Origin: Methanoculleus sp.
Lineage (GTDB): Archaea; Halobacteriota; Methanomicrobia; Methanomicrobiales; Methanoculleaceae
DNA: 64,000 nucleotides
NCBI RefSeq assembly: GCF_020696975.1
Contig: NZ_JAJGBK010000019.1
Location: 1 to 64,000, forward strand
Reading direction: 5' to 3'
Shown here: in pieces, positions 1 to 8,891 of the stretch
How the letters are laid out: each line of letters opens with the position of its first letter
Numbering within the stretch: the first letter of the stretch is position 1
The notes under the pieces: generated by a model
What the model was told of the DNA's origin: nothing
What the model saw: only the letters and a program-made list of their open reading frames with translations
The model's database searches: none
Made by a program: the position numbers and the translations under genes

Positions 1-126
1 TTGATGGGGCCGGCGATCCTCCCTTTGTTCGGGATGGCGAGACGGACGAGCCCGGGTCCGGGCCCGTGCTTTCGGGATGATGGTTTACTCATGGGTTACA
101 AGCTCCAGAATGTTTGGAGAAGAGGA

Positions 127-1329
127 TTAGAAGGTGGAGAGTTCTCCCCTGATGACCTTCTCGGTGATGGTGGGTGTCTTCTCCAGCCACCCGTCGATGA
201 TCGCCTCGACGTCGGGCTTGATGGACTTGATGTCGTAGCCGGGCTTCGTGAGGATCTGGGCGCTTGCCACGTGCGGCTGGTCGATCGGGTAGCCGATCTG
301 GGAGAGCATGCGGACGTACATCTCCTCGATGCCGTCGACCTCCCTGACGCAGTCCTGGGCAATCTGTGTCGCAAGAAGGTTATAGATCTTACCGATGTGG
401 TTGATCGGGTTCTTCCCGCTCGTCGCCTCCATGCTCATGGGGCGGTTCGGGGTGATCAGCCCGTTCGCGCGGTTGCCGCGGCCGACAGACCCGTCGTCGC
501 CCATCTCGGCCGAGGTTCCCGAGACCGTCAGGAAGACGCTGCCGGCATCAAGGTCGTCGGCGGTGTTGATGGCGACGTTGATATTTCTCCGGGTAAACTG
601 CTGTGCAACGGCGGCGATCTGCTCGGTCAGGACGTTCTTCTGCTCGATGTACTCGGTGATGCTCGAGCAGTAGCGGTCCACAAACGCCATAGCGATCGTG
701 AGGGTGATGGCATCGCCGTCACGCAGGCACATGATCTTGCAGTCCTGGCCGATGACCGGGTACTTCGGGCGGAGCGTCTTGTCAACGTACGCGGCAACGC
801 CGCGGACGATGCTCTCCGCCTCACTGAAGGGTGCGTGCCCGACACCGAACGATGTGTCGTTCGCCCGCGGAACCTTCCCCTCGCAGGACCGGAAGACGTC
901 CTGCAGGTCGGTCGACCCCTTCCCCATCCGGCAGTCGACGATGACGTCGCGGTCCATGTTGATGGCGGGAAGGATCTCCTTGATATAGTCCCGTGCCGCC
1001 TCGACAGCGATCGCGTCTGCAGGGATGTTTATGCCGTTGAAGGTCTTTGTGGCCCTGCCTGATATCAGGAAGTAGATCGGCCTGGTGATCCGGCCGCCGC
1101 CGAACTTCGGGATCGACTCCCCTGCCACGACCTCGCCCTGGTCGGTGTTGTGGTGCAGGACGCTGCCGCACTCCTCCAGGTATGCCCTGCTGAGCGCCCG
1201 GCTGATCGACTCGGCGATGCCGTCCGCGAGGCTGTCCGGGTGGCCGAGGCACTTCCTCTCCACCAGTTCTATCCGCTGCTTCTCGATCGGGATCTGGTCA
1301 AGCCCTTCTACGCTGATGTTCCTCGTCAT
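127..1329 (-). CDS. mat: S-adenosylmethionine synthetase, archaeal type
   Basis: This 400-residue protein matches the archaeal methionine adenosyltransferase family, which makes S-adenosylmethionine from methionine and ATP in the cytoplasm. Visible family features are the N-terminal stretch [18 protein letters not shown], the HHNTDQGE segment, [18 protein letters not shown], and the C-terminal [11 protein letters not shown] region. Length is normal for the archaeal enzyme. I start it at the ATG at 1329 (MTRNISVEG), preceded by GGTGGATTTG; an in-frame upstream extension has no family similarity. It lies 60 bases downstream of dacZ. That gap holds an AT-rich TTATATGA element near 1377-1384, so it may have its own promoter as well as read-through from the TCA operon. 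Confidence 0.96.
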   Translation of the reverse strand: MTRNISVEGLDQIPIEKQRIELVERKCLGHPDSLADGIAESISRALSRAYLEECGSVLHHNTDQGEVVAGESIPKFGGGRITRPIYFLISGRATKTFNGINIPADAIAVEAARDYIKEILPAINMDRDVIVDCRMGKGSTDLQDVFRSCEGKVPRANDTSFGVGHAPFSEAESIVRGVAAYVDKTLRPKYPVIGQDCKIMCLRDGDAITLTIAMAFVDRYCSSITEYIEQKNVLTEQIAAVAQQFTRRNINVAINTADDLDAGSVFLTVSGTSAEMGDDGSVGRGNRANGLITPNRPMSMEATSGKNPINHIGKIYNLLATQIAQDCVREVDGIEEMYVRMLSQIGYPIDQPHVASAQILTKPGYDIKSIKPDVEAIIDGWLEKTPTITEKVIRGELSTF

Positions 1330-1389
1330 CAAATCCACCGTAGTTCTAAAGTATGATAAAAGAAATGATTGCAATTCATATAACCATTT
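1330..1389 (-). promoter_or_regulatory. Probable promoter upstream of mat
   Basis: The 60-base gap between dacZ and mat is clearly more AT-rich than its surroundings. Read on the minus strand it contains GGTTATATGAA near 1375-1385 and TTTTATCATAC nearer the gene. Either could serve as an archaeal TATA box. The start site is inferred only from spacing. Confidence 0.4.
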
Positions 1390-2202
1390 CTAACCGTCAC
1401 TCCTGACACGGATGTCGGAACGAATGCCGATCTTGCAGTTGCCGTCCCTGAAGACACGCACCATACCACCACTCTCGGAGACGGTGATCCCGATGGCCGG
1501 GATCTCGTGCGTGATCGACGCGGTTGCGCGGTGCCTCCCTCCAAGACCGCCCTGGAGGGAGATGCCCCGGCCGGTGACGTCCAGGTAACGTCCTGCCGAC
1601 CGCACATCGCCGGTCTTATCGATGACGAAGACGCCGTCGAGCTGGGCGAACTCCTTGATGCTCTCCCAGTTGTCCCTGTTCTTGATGTCCCGGAGAGCAG
1701 GCGGCTGCCCCTGGTAGGGGTTGAGGATCGCCTGATGGGAGTGCCTGAAGATTTCCTCCGGATCCCCGATGATGAACGCGGTCCCGATAGCCCGCCCCTC
1801 CCGGCCCTCGACCCCGATCTCGAGGGCCAGCGTGAGGGCCGCGTGGAGCACCTCGCGGGGGGCGATGTCGGAGAAGTCCTTGAGGTTGATGAAGTTCTTC
1901 CCCTCCTCGATGTCGTAGATGATGATGGCGTAGGGGAAGACGCCGACGACGAGGCCGGTCTCCAGGTTTCGCCGGAGGTAGAGATGGACGGCAGCATCAA
2001 GCATATGCCGCTCGCTCACCTCCAGGATGTCGTGCATGGTGAGGTCTTTTAAGACGTCGAGCTGGAGCTCCTGCACCCGGATGATCGGGATATCGGGGAG
2101 ATCCGGGATGACCGGGATCGGCTCAACAAACGAGACGACTGCCCGGGCACCGATCTTTACCGCCACTTCGCAGGCGGTGGCAAGCATCAGGTCGCCGTTC
2201 AT
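1390..2202 (-). CDS. dacZ: Diadenylate cyclase (c-di-AMP synthase), DacZ type
   Basis: This 270-residue protein carries a C-terminal DAC (DisA_N) catalytic domain that condenses two ATP into cyclic di-AMP. The two signature motifs are visible: DGVFVIDKTGD near residue 189 (the usual DGA motif, here DGV) and GGRHRATA near residue 219 (the RHR motif that binds ATP phosphates). The N-terminal half, with SFVEPIPVIPDLP and an IIIYDIEEGKNF segment, matches archaeal DacZ layout; no membrane segments are seen, so it should be soluble. Its ATG overlaps the sucD stop codon by 4 bases, implying translational coupling to the fumarate hydratase-kor-suc operon. c-di-AMP controls K+ and osmolyte transport in other archaea and bacteria; the link to carbon metabolism here is an inference from gene order. 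Confidence 0.93.
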   Translation of the reverse strand: MNGDLMLATACEVAVKIGARAVVSFVEPIPVIPDLPDIPIIRVQELQLDVLKDLTMHDILEVSERHMLDAAVHLYLRRNLETGLVVGVFPYAIIIYDIEEGKNFINLKDFSDIAPREVLHAALTLALEIGVEGREGRAIGTAFIIGDPEEIFRHSHQAILNPYQGQPPALRDIKNRDNWESIKEFAQLDGVFVIDKTGDVRSAGRYLDVTGRGISLQGGLGGRHRATASITHEIPAIGITVSESGGMVRVFRDGNCKIGIRSDIRVRSDG

Positions 2203-3065
2203 AACACCTCGCGGATAAGCCCCGGTATCTCCGACGGTCGGGACGCGACCGGGACCCCGAGAGCGGCAAGCCGCCGCACCTTGGAGCGGGCGTCGCCCTC
2301 GCCGCCCTCGATGATCGCGCCCGCGTGGCCCATCCTCTTCTCCGGGGGAGCGCTCACGCCGGCGATGTAGGTGACGACGGGGAGGCTGGTCGAGCGGACC
2401 CCTTCCTCCTCAAGGTTCCCGCCCACCTCGCCGATGACGACGACGGCCTTTGTCTGGGGGTCCTCCTCGAACCGTGCGAGGACGTCCACGAACGTCTGGC
2501 CGATCACCGGGTCGCCACCGATCCCGACGACCGTGCTCTGGCCGATACCGGCGCGGGTGAGTTCGTCGACGACCTCGTAGGTGAGGGTGCCGCTCCGGGA
2601 GACGACGCCGACCGCCCCCCGGGTGGCAAGGTGGGCCGGCATGATCCCGAGTTTGCACTCGCCCGGCGAGAGGAAGCCCGGACAGTTCGGGCCGATGACC
2701 GTGCAGTCGTGGAGTTTCGCGTAGGCGATCGCCGACATGGCGTCATGGACCGGGATGTGCTCGGTGATGACGACGGCCAGATCAATTCCCGCGTGCGCCG
2801 CCTCCATGATCGAGTCGCCCGCGGCCCCTCCCGGGACGAAGATGACGCTTGCGGTGGCGTCGTGCTCGGCGAGAGCATCCTTCACCGTGTTGTAGACCGG
2901 GACACCGTGGACCTCCCGGCCGGCCTTGCCGGGCGCGACCCCCGCAACGACGCCCCGTCCGCCGACTTCGCGGGCGTAGGCGTTCATCAGTTCCGTGTGG
3001 AATGTTCCCTGCCTGCCGGTGATGTTCTGGACGATCACCCCGAGGTCTTTGTCGCCGTAGATCAT
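2199..3065 (-). CDS. sucD: Succinate-CoA ligase (ADP-forming), alpha subunit
   Basis: This 288-residue subunit binds CoA and carries the phosphohistidine of succinyl-CoA synthetase. The N-terminal CoA-binding Rossmann fold is seen in [19 protein letters not shown], the ligase motif in [28 protein letters not shown] follows, and the active-site histidine lies in [14 protein letters not shown]. Length is typical. In this pathway it turns succinate into succinyl-CoA, the substrate of the adjacent 2-oxoglutarate:ferredoxin oxidoreductase running in the reductive direction. Its start overlaps the sucC stop and its stop overlaps the dacZ start, both by 4 bases. Confidence 0.97.
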   Translation of the reverse strand: MIYGDKDLGVIVQNITGRQGTFHTELMNAYAREVGGRGVVAGVAPGKAGREVHGVPVYNTVKDALAEHDATASVIFVPGGAAGDSIMEAAHAGIDLAVVITEHIPVHDAMSAIAYAKLHDCTVIGPNCPGFLSPGECKLGIMPAHLATRGAVGVVSRSGTLTYEVVDELTRAGIGQSTVVGIGGDPVIGQTFVDVLARFEEDPQTKAVVVIGEVGGNLEEEGVRSTSLPVVTYIAGVSAPPEKRMGHAGAIIEGGEGDARSKVRRLAALGVPVASRPSEIPGLIREVL

Positions 3066-4135
3066 GATCTCGCCTCCATCGCCGCTTTCACGGCCGCATC
3101 CATGCTCTCAAGCATCCGGTAGCCGCACTCGGAAAGCAGCCGCCGTCCCTCTTCCTCGTTCGTCCCGGCCATCCGGACGATGACCGGCGGTGTGACGCCG
3201 GCGGCGATGATCCCCTTTGCGACCTCATCGCACCGGGTGATGCCCCCGAGGAGATTGACCACGATCACCGAGACCTTCGGCATGCTCGCCACGAGCCGGA
3301 CGGCGTGCTTCACACGCTCCTGGTCGGCGCCGCCCCCGACGTCGAGGAAGTTCGCCGCCCGCCCCTGATAGTACTCGATGAGGTCGAGCGTCGACATCGT
3401 GAGCCCGGCACCGTTCCCGATGACCCCGATGGTCCCGTCGAGTTCCACGTAGGAGAAACCGTGCCGTTCGGCCTCCCGCTCCCGCTCCGAGAGGTCGCGG
3501 TTGACCTCTATCCCCTGGCGGGCGAGGGCGTTGTCGTCGACGATCAGTTTTGCGTCCGCCGCATAGACCCCCCGCGGGGTCGTCACGAGCGGGTTGATCT
3601 CCGCGAGCATGGCGTCCTTCTCCTGGAAGACGTGGTAGAGGCTGTTGATGACGGGTGCGAGTTCCTTCGGGGCTCCGCCGAGGAGTTCCCGCATCAGGAA
3701 CGGCGGGATGTCCCGGAGGAGAGGAGATACAACGACCTTACGGACGGCAGTTACATCGCTCTCGATCTCCACCCCGCCTGCGTCGGCAAAGAGGATCACC
3801 GGCTGTTTGCTCGACCGGTCGATGGCAATGCTGACGTAATACTCGTGCTCGATGGGGAGGCGCTCCTCGACCAGGATCTCTTTCACGGGGATACCCTTGA
3901 TCTCCCGCGAGAAGAGTTCCCGGGCGGTCCTGACCGCCGAGGTTGCGTCAGCAAAAAGGACGCCGCCAGCCTTCCCCCGGCCGCCGACATCCACCTGCGC
4001 CTTCATCACCACACTGTCGCCGAACTCCGGCAGGTGTGCCGTGACCTCTTCCGGCGCCCGAATGAGGACTCCCTTCGGGACCGGTATGCCATACGTTGAA
4101 AAGATAGGTTTCGCCTCGTACTCCAGCATCTTCAT
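3062..4135 (-). CDS. sucC: Succinate-CoA ligase (ADP-forming), beta subunit
   Basis: This 357-residue ATP-grasp subunit binds nucleotide and succinate. Family features include the start MKMLEYEAKPIFSTYGIPVP, QVDVGGRGKAGGV, AEINPLV, DAKLIVDDNALAR, and GNGAGLTMSTLDLI with FLDVGGGA. It pairs with sucD immediately downstream (4-base overlap), and its own start overlaps the korC stop by 4 bases. The protein is slightly shorter than bacterial SucC (about 390 residues), which is usual for archaeal forms. Confidence 0.97.
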   Translation of the reverse strand: MKMLEYEAKPIFSTYGIPVPKGVLIRAPEEVTAHLPEFGDSVVMKAQVDVGGRGKAGGVLFADATSAVRTARELFSREIKGIPVKEILVEERLPIEHEYYVSIAIDRSSKQPVILFADAGGVEIESDVTAVRKVVVSPLLRDIPPFLMRELLGGAPKELAPVINSLYHVFQEKDAMLAEINPLVTTPRGVYAADAKLIVDDNALARQGIEVNRDLSEREREAERHGFSYVELDGTIGVIGNGAGLTMSTLDLIEYYQGRAANFLDVGGGADQERVKHAVRLVASMPKVSVIVVNLLGGITRCDEVAKGIIAAGVTPPVIVRMAGTNEEEGRRLLSECGYRMLESMDAAVKAAMEARS

Positions 4136-4671
4136 AGTTTACACGCTCTCTCTCCGAGTTCAAATCCCCGCTTTAATGCCTTTAAATTCAGGTTCTCGGT
4201 GCCTTTGGGGACACTGTCGAGCACCGCACGCTCGATCGCCTCCCTGCTCACAACCCCGGTCGCCGTGACGAGTGCACCGATCATGACGATGTTTGCCACG
4301 ATCTCCCGGCCGAGGTTGCCTTTCGCCTCCGTCGTCGCCGGGATCTCATAGTAGCGGGAGACCGGGCGCGACCTGACCAGATCAGCGTCGAGGAGCATGA
4401 CCGCGTCCTCCCCTGCCCTGACCCCGTACTTCTCAAACCCCTGCTGGGACATGATGACGTAGATGTCCGGGTCCGCCACCTCGGGGTAGAGGATCGGGGC
4501 GTCGTCGATCACTACCTGCCCCATCGAGGCCCCGCCCCGGGCCTCCGGGCCGTAGACCTGTGTCTGGACGGCGTACTTGTTGTCGTAGAGCGCCGCCGCC
4601 CGCCCGAGGATGACCGCGGAGAGGATGATCCCCTGCCCGCCGTATCCCGAGAACCTGACCTCGTGCCTCAT
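4132..4671 (-). CDS. korC: 2-oxoglutarate:ferredoxin oxidoreductase, gamma subunit
   Basis: This 179-residue protein is the gamma subunit of a 2-oxoacid:ferredoxin oxidoreductase. It begins with the characteristic RFSGYGGQGIILSAVILGRAA motif (glycine-rich, near residue 6) and contains QTQVYGPEARGGAS. The operon context, korD-korA-korB-korC followed by sucCD, supports 2-oxoglutarate as the product. Start and stop both overlap the neighbours by 4 bases, so all subunits are probably made in stoichiometric amounts. Confidence 0.95.
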   Translation of the reverse strand: MRHEVRFSGYGGQGIILSAVILGRAAALYDNKYAVQTQVYGPEARGGASMGQVVIDDAPILYPEVADPDIYVIMSQQGFEKYGVRAGEDAVMLLDADLVRSRPVSRYYEIPATTEAKGNLGREIVANIVMIGALVTATGVVSREAIERAVLDSVPKGTENLNLKALKRGFELGERACKL

Positions 4672-5456
4672 CGCCGCACCCCCATCGCCGGCCGGCTCCG
4701 TCGGACCAGTTCCCCGACGGTGAAGGTGCCCTCGGGGATCGGCTTTCCTTCCGCCGTCAGGCGGTTATACTTCTCGACAAGCATCGCGTGGCTCCGGATA
4801 TACTCGATCATGGCCGGGACGGTCCTGAGTTTGTTGTGGCGGCCGTAGTTCGTCGGGCACTGGGTCCGCACCTCGATAAAGGCGAGTCCCGGCGTCTGCA
4901 TCCCGGTCGTGACGGCCTTCGTCAGTTCCTTGACGTGGTAGGACGTCCAGCGGGCGACGTAGTTCGCGCCGGCGGCGACGGCGAGTTCCGCGAGGTCGAA
5001 TGCCGGTTCGCTCGCGCCGTAAGGTGTCGTCGTCGAGATGGCTCCCGGCGGCGTCGTCGGGCTCCCCTGCCCGCCGGTCATGCCGTAGATATGGTTGTTC
5101 ATGCAGACCACGGTCATGTCCACGTTCCGGCGGCAGGCGTGGATGAAGTGGTTTCCGCCGATTGCGGCAAGGTCCCCGTCTCCCGTGAAGACGACGACGT
5201 TAAACTCGGGCCGCGCCATCTTCACGCCCGTAGCGAACGCGAGCGCCCGGCCGTGGGTGGTGTGGAGCGAGTCGGTGAGGATGTAGCCGGGAGCCCGGGA
5301 CGAACACCCGATCCCGGAGACGAAGACCGTCTCTTCGCGCTTCCAGTCCATCTCCTCCACCGCCGCGAGGGTGCAGTTGATGACCGTCCCGTTGCCGCAC
5401 CCCGTGCAGTAGATGTGGGGCAGGCGGTCTTCCCGGAACCAGTCGGGCGCGATCAT
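4668..5456 (-). CDS. korB: 2-oxoglutarate:ferredoxin oxidoreductase, beta subunit
   Basis: This 262-residue beta subunit binds thiamine pyrophosphate. The TPP/Mg motif is visible as FTGDGDLAAIGGNHFIHACR followed by NNHIYGMTGGQ. The N-terminal YCTGCGNGTV, with a conserved CxGC, and the GIGCSSR cysteine are typical of cluster-associated residues in short-type KorB. It catalyses the reversible carboxylation of succinyl-CoA with reduced ferredoxin, together with KorA, KorC and the ferredoxin-like KorD. Flanking genes overlap by 4 bases on both sides. Confidence 0.96.
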   Translation of the reverse strand: MIAPDWFREDRLPHIYCTGCGNGTVINCTLAAVEEMDWKREETVFVSGIGCSSRAPGYILTDSLHTTHGRALAFATGVKMARPEFNVVVFTGDGDLAAIGGNHFIHACRRNVDMTVVCMNNHIYGMTGGQGSPTTPPGAISTTTPYGASEPAFDLAELAVAAGANYVARWTSYHVKELTKAVTTGMQTPGLAFIEVRTQCPTNYGRHNKLRTVPAMIEYIRSHAMLVEKYNRLTAEGKPIPEGTFTVGELVRRSRPAMGVRR

Positions 5457-6553
5457 CGGTATGCCTCCAGTGCCCGGACGAGTTCGGCGGGGGTGTGGAG
5501 TTCGCCGCCGATCTTTGGTAGAGAGATGACCGGCTGGTCCACGTGGCGCTGGACCTCCCGGACCATCTGGCCCATGTTCAGTTCCGGCATCAGGAAGACC
5601 CTGGCGTTCGGGAACTCCTCGAGAGCAAACTCCGGGAACGGCCAGACGACCCTGAGCCTGAGATGGCCGATCGAGTCGTCCTGGCGGTCGCGCATCACCT
5701 GCTCGACCGTCCGGGACGGCGGTCCGTAGGTGACGAAGACCGTCTTGGCGTCGGGGTTTGTGACCTCGTAATCGGCGATATCACGCCGCGCCGACTCGAT
5801 CTTCGTGACCAGCCGCCGCACGAGTTTGTCGTGCGCCTCGGGATCGGTCGTGTCCGGGTAGCCCCGCTCGTCGTGGGTGAGCCCGGTCACGTGGACGAAC
5901 CTTCCCGAGCCGAAGGGTGCGAACCCGGGGATCCCATCCTCCCCGGCCTCGTATGGAAGGCTGCCCTCCGCGAGCGCGCGAGGAGGAGTGATCTCGACCG
6001 TGTCGGGGATGGTCGCCCGTTCCCGCATGTGGCCGACGATCTCGTCAGACATCAGGAATGTGGGGACCCTGAACCGGTCCGCGAGGTCGAACGCCTTCAC
6101 CGTCAGGTCGAACATCTCCTGGACGGAGTTCGGGGTGAGCGCGATGGTGCTGTAGTCGCCGTGCGACCCGAACCGGCACTGGAGCATATCCCCCTGCGCC
6201 GCCCGCGTCGGCTGGCCGGTGCTCGGCCCGCCCCGCTGGATGTTGACGATGACGCACGGCGTCTCGGTCATGGCCGCGTAGCCGATATTCTCCATCATCA
6301 GCGAGAACCCGGGACCGCTTGTTGCGGTCATGGCGCGGACCCCTGTCCAGGCGGCGCCGATCACCGCGGCGATGCTCGCGAGTTCGTCCTCCATGGATAT
6401 GAAGGTCCCGCCGGCCTTGGGGAGTCTCCTGGCCATCGTCTCGGCGATCTCGGTCGACGGCGTGATCGGGTAGCCGCCGAAGAACCGGCACCCGGCGGCG
6501 AGCGCCCCCTCCGCACAGGCGGTGTTCCCCTGCATGAACTCCGTTCTGCTCAA
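5453..6553 (-). CDS. korA: 2-oxoglutarate:ferredoxin oxidoreductase, alpha subunit (TTG start)
   Basis: This 366-residue alpha subunit starts the TPP enzyme's pyrimidine-binding half. Family features are RTEFMQGNTACAEGALAAGC, FFGGYPITPSTEIAE and ATSGPGFSLMMENIGYA near the N terminus, and RGGPSTGQPTRAAQGD further on. I choose the TTG at 6553 as start. It overlaps the korD stop codon (TTGA) and sits 5 bases after a strong GGTGGAGGTGG ribosome-binding site, giving LSRTEFMQGN. The first ATG (6535) would remove conserved residues. An open frame continues upstream into korD, but that part is a shadow of the ferredoxin gene. Confidence 0.93.
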   Translation of the reverse strand: MSRTEFMQGNTACAEGALAAGCRFFGGYPITPSTEIAETMARRLPKAGGTFISMEDELASIAAVIGAAWTGVRAMTATSGPGFSLMMENIGYAAMTETPCVIVNIQRGGPSTGQPTRAAQGDMLQCRFGSHGDYSTIALTPNSVQEMFDLTVKAFDLADRFRVPTFLMSDEIVGHMRERATIPDTVEITPPRALAEGSLPYEAGEDGIPGFAPFGSGRFVHVTGLTHDERGYPDTTDPEAHDKLVRRLVTKIESARRDIADYEVTNPDAKTVFVTYGPPSRTVEQVMRDRQDDSIGHLRLRVVWPFPEFALEEFPNARVFLMPELNMGQMVREVQRHVDQPVISLPKIGGELHTPAELVRALEAYR

Positions 6554-6822
6554 AATTCCACCTCCACCCGGTGCGGCTCGAACGGCCTCTCCTCGACCCA
6601 GGTGATCGCCTGGTCGGGGCATATCATCTGGCAGACCCCGCAGAGCGTCCGCCCGTAGAGGGCCTGCAGCCTGCAGTTCGTGCACCGTTCGGGGCGGTTG
6701 AGCGCCGGGGAGACGATCCCCCGGCTGTTGAGTTCCTTCCCCTCCTGAAAGATCCCGTAGGGGCAGACCAGCACGCAGAGGTTGCACCCTTTGCAGCGGC
6801 TTTCATCGATGACGAGTTTCAT
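6550..6822 (-). CDS. korD: 2-oxoglutarate:ferredoxin oxidoreductase, ferredoxin-like delta subunit
   Basis: This 90-residue protein carries two [4Fe-4S] ferredoxin motifs: CKGCNLCVLVCP near residue 9 and a second set of cysteines in CTNC and CGVCQMICP. It transfers electrons between ferredoxin and the KorAB core. The two motifs are separated by about 35 residues rather than being tightly paired, as is usual for KorD. It overlaps the downstream korA start and the upstream fumarate hydratase beta gene by 4 bases each. Confidence 0.95.
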   Translation of the reverse strand: MKLVIDESRCKGCNLCVLVCPYGIFQEGKELNSRGIVSPALNRPERCTNCRLQALYGRTLCGVCQMICPDQAITWVEERPFEPHRVEVEF

Positions 6823-7379
6823 GAGACGGTATCCTGTTTACTATTGAATTGCTGGTGAAATTGTGTTTTCGCTTTCCCGCGTACGACCTCGAAGAGATCA
6901 CCGCCGTGGGCATCGATCCCGACCGTCAGGGGCAGGCGATCTGCCTCGATGACCCAGACCGCCTCGGCCATCCCGAGGTCTTCAAAATAAACGCCTTTAA
7001 GGCTCATGCGGGCGGCGGCGAGCGCCGCGCACCCGCCCGTGAGCGCGAGGTAGACGGCGCGCCCCCGGAGTTGCTCGACCACTTCGGGCCCCATGCCGCC
7101 TTTGCCGATGAGGGCGCGGACGCCCGCGTCGATGAGGAATCCCGTGAGCGTGTTCATCCTGGCGGATGTGGTGGGGCCGGCAACGACGAGCCGATCGCCC
7201 TGCACCACCGGGCCGCAGTGGTAGACCGCGGCGCCCGCGGGATCGAAGGGGATCCCCTCCTCCATCATCCGGAGATGCGCCTCGTCCCGGGCGGTGTAGA
7301 TCGTCCCGGAGAGCGTGACGGTATCCCCCGCCCGGAGCGCGAGAACCTCGTCGCCGAGGGGTGTCACAAGGTCCGTCAC
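6819..7379 (-). CDS. Fumarate hydratase class I, beta subunit (C-terminal type)
   Basis: This 186-residue subunit corresponds to the C-terminal half of class I iron-sulfur fumarate hydratase (or L(+)-tartrate dehydratase). Visible features are GDTVTLSGTIYTARDEAH, a GPVVQGDRLVVAGPTTSARM segment, GKGGMG and the ALTGGCAAL cysteine region. I start it at the GTG at 7379, which overlaps the stop of the alpha subunit (GTGA) and follows a GGAGGTGG site. The next frame-compatible ATG upstream lies inside the alpha gene. Together with alpha it interconverts malate and fumarate. The following kor and suc genes favour fumarate over tartrate as substrate. Confidence 0.94.
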   Translation of the reverse strand: MTDLVTPLGDEVLALRAGDTVTLSGTIYTARDEAHLRMMEEGIPFDPAGAAVYHCGPVVQGDRLVVAGPTTSARMNTLTGFLIDAGVRALIGKGGMGPEVVEQLRGRAVYLALTGGCAALAAARMSLKGVYFEDLGMAEAVWVIEADRLPLTVGIDAHGGDLFEVVRGKAKTQFHQQFNSKQDTVS

Positions 7380-8215
7380 CGTTCCACCTCCACGGTTGCA
7401 CGGCGGCAGGCCCAGCACTGGACGTTCACCGCCACCGGGAGGGATGCGGTGTGGCAGCCCGCCCGCTTGACCTTCACGCTGAGCGCCGTCGTATCGCCGC
7501 CAAGCCCCATCGGTCCGATCCCGAGGGCGTTCGCCGCGTCGCAGAGTTCCTGCTCGTAGTCATCCATGGTGTCGACCGGGAGGAGCAGGGCCTCCTTTGC
7601 AAGGGCTGCCGCCATATCAAACGTCCCGCCGATCCCGACGCCCAGGATCACGGGCGGGCAGGGCCTGCCCCCGGCGATGAGTATCGTCTCGGCGACGAAC
7701 CGTTTGATCTCCCCCGCCTGCGAGGGGAGGAGCATCCCGATCCTCGAGACGTTCTCGGAGCCCGCGCCTTTGGGGAGGACCGTTACGGTGAGCCGGTCCC
7801 CGGGCATGATGTGGATCGCAGGCATCCCGGGACCGGTGTTGTCACCGGTGTTCTCCCGGGTAAGGGGATCGACGACGTTCGGGCGGAGCGGGATCGTGGC
7901 CGTCGCCCGGCGCACCCCCTCCCGCACCCCTTCAAAGAGGGCGGGGGAGAACGGGACGTCGGGAGGCAGGGTGAGGTAGATCACCGGCACGCCGGTGTCC
8001 TGGCATATCGGCACCTGCCGCTCCTCTGCGAGTGCGATATTCTCCAGGATGTTGGCAAACTCCTGCCGCGCGATCTCGTTCCTCTCGGCACTCGCCGCCC
8101 TCGTGAGCGCCGCGAGGACGTCCTGAGGGAGCCGGATCTCCGCCTCTCTTAAGGCCCTCTCCGTGGCGTCTGCCAGTGCGCCCGGAAGCGTCGAATCTGC
8201 CGGATTAACCATCAT
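7376..8215 (-). CDS. Fumarate hydratase class I, alpha subunit (N-terminal type)
   Basis: This 279-residue subunit holds the iron-sulfur half of two-subunit class I fumarate hydratase. The motif CQDTGVPVIYL near residue 74, PCPPVILGVGIGG near residue 185 and a later cysteine are the usual cluster and substrate positions. It is the first gene of a run of nine overlapping genes. Upstream lies an ATTTTTATATT element whose spacing would put the transcript start at or beside the ATG. No Shine-Dalgarno sequence precedes it, so a leaderless message is likely. ATG codons at 8215 and 8212 are adjacent; I take the first. Confidence 0.94.
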   Translation of the reverse strand: MMVNPADSTLPGALADATERALREAEIRLPQDVLAALTRAASAERNEIARQEFANILENIALAEERQVPICQDTGVPVIYLTLPPDVPFSPALFEGVREGVRRATATIPLRPNVVDPLTRENTGDNTGPGMPAIHIMPGDRLTVTVLPKGAGSENVSRIGMLLPSQAGEIKRFVAETILIAGGRPCPPVILGVGIGGTFDMAAALAKEALLLPVDTMDDYEQELCDAANALGIGPMGLGGDTTALSVKVKRAGCHTASLPVAVNVQCWACRRATVEVER

Positions 8216-8233
8216 GTATACTGGTGGGAAGAG

Positions 8234-8244
8234 AATATAAAAAT
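8234..8244 (-). promoter_or_regulatory. TATA box of the fumarate hydratase-kor-suc-dacZ operon
   Basis: On the minus strand this reads ATTTTTATATT, in the only AT-rich patch upstream of the operon. It is centred about 24-27 bases from the first ATG, which predicts transcription from or next to the start codon. The lack of a purine-rich ribosome-binding site fits a leaderless message. Confidence 0.6.
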
Positions 8245-8317
8245 CTATATTCCCGCAGGTATCGGATCTGCCGTCTGCGAGGCACTCCCCGAAAAATGGA
8301 TGGAACGGGTCGGGTTT

Positions 8318-8830
8318 TTAGGCTGTTGCTGCCCGTTCTTCGACGATCCTTGCGGGAGTCGGGATCTTGTAGATGCCCCGCTTGAGGGAGGCCTTGGCCT
8401 TCTCAGCGTACTGCGGGCTCGTCCAGACGGTGAAGACCTTCTGGCCCTTCTCCACCCGTGCCGCGGTCCCGACGGCTTTGCCGAAGGCGAGACGCATGCC
8501 TTCCGAGACACGGTCCGCACCTGCACCGGTTGCCTGCTTGTTCTCACGGAGAACGTGGTGCGGGAAGGTCCGGATCTTTAGGTGGTAGTTTGCCCTGCCG
8601 ACCTCCTTCTGGAGCTGCCGGTTGATGCCGGTACGGGCGGCCTCAAGGGCCGTGTGCCGTATCTGGCAGGTCTCTTCGGCGACGATCGAGAACTCGACCG
8701 GGAAGTCCTGGCTGAGGTTGCCCATATCGAACTGCACGACCTTGCTCCCGGGGACGCCGCCCATATATTCTCTGCGTGTATATGCTTTCTTTGCGAGATT
8801 CCTGTACATCTTCGCTGGTTTTCGTACCAT
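8318..8830 (-). CDS. rpl10e: Large-subunit ribosomal protein L10e (uL16)
   Basis: This 170-residue protein is the archaeal/eukaryotic L10e homologue of bacterial L16, sitting near the peptidyl transferase and tRNA sites. Hallmarks are the start [20 protein letters not shown], the middle segment [22 protein letters not shown] and a positively charged C-terminal half. Length is normal. It is preceded by AGGAGTTTTTAACA and a TATA-like TTTTATAAA. It stands between the ABC transporter and the TCA operon on the same strand, probably as a single transcription unit. Confidence 0.97.
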   Translation of the reverse strand: MVRKPAKMYRNLAKKAYTRREYMGGVPGSKVVQFDMGNLSQDFPVEFSIVAEETCQIRHTALEAARTGINRQLQKEVGRANYHLKIRTFPHHVLRENKQATGAGADRVSEGMRLAFGKAVGTAARVEKGQKVFTVWTSPQYAEKAKASLKRGIYKIPTPARIVEERAATA

Positions 8831-8860
8831 TGTTAAAAACTCCTGCCGATCTATGAGTGC

Positions 8861-8870
8861 TTTATAAAAT
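8861..8870 (-). promoter_or_regulatory. TATA box of rpl10e
   Basis: The minus strand reads ATTTTATAAA in the 61-base gap before rpl10e, about 35 bases upstream of the ATG. It is followed by an AGGAG ribosome-binding site, giving a short leader of roughly 10-15 bases. Confidence 0.6.
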
Positions 8871-8891
8871 TGAGATCTCCTCTAATAAACC

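Noticed and set aside
5453-6787. Longer KorA beginning inside korD
   Set aside because: The first 78 codons are the ferredoxin-like gene read out of frame. The TTG at 6553 has an ideal ribosome-binding site and family-like sequence.
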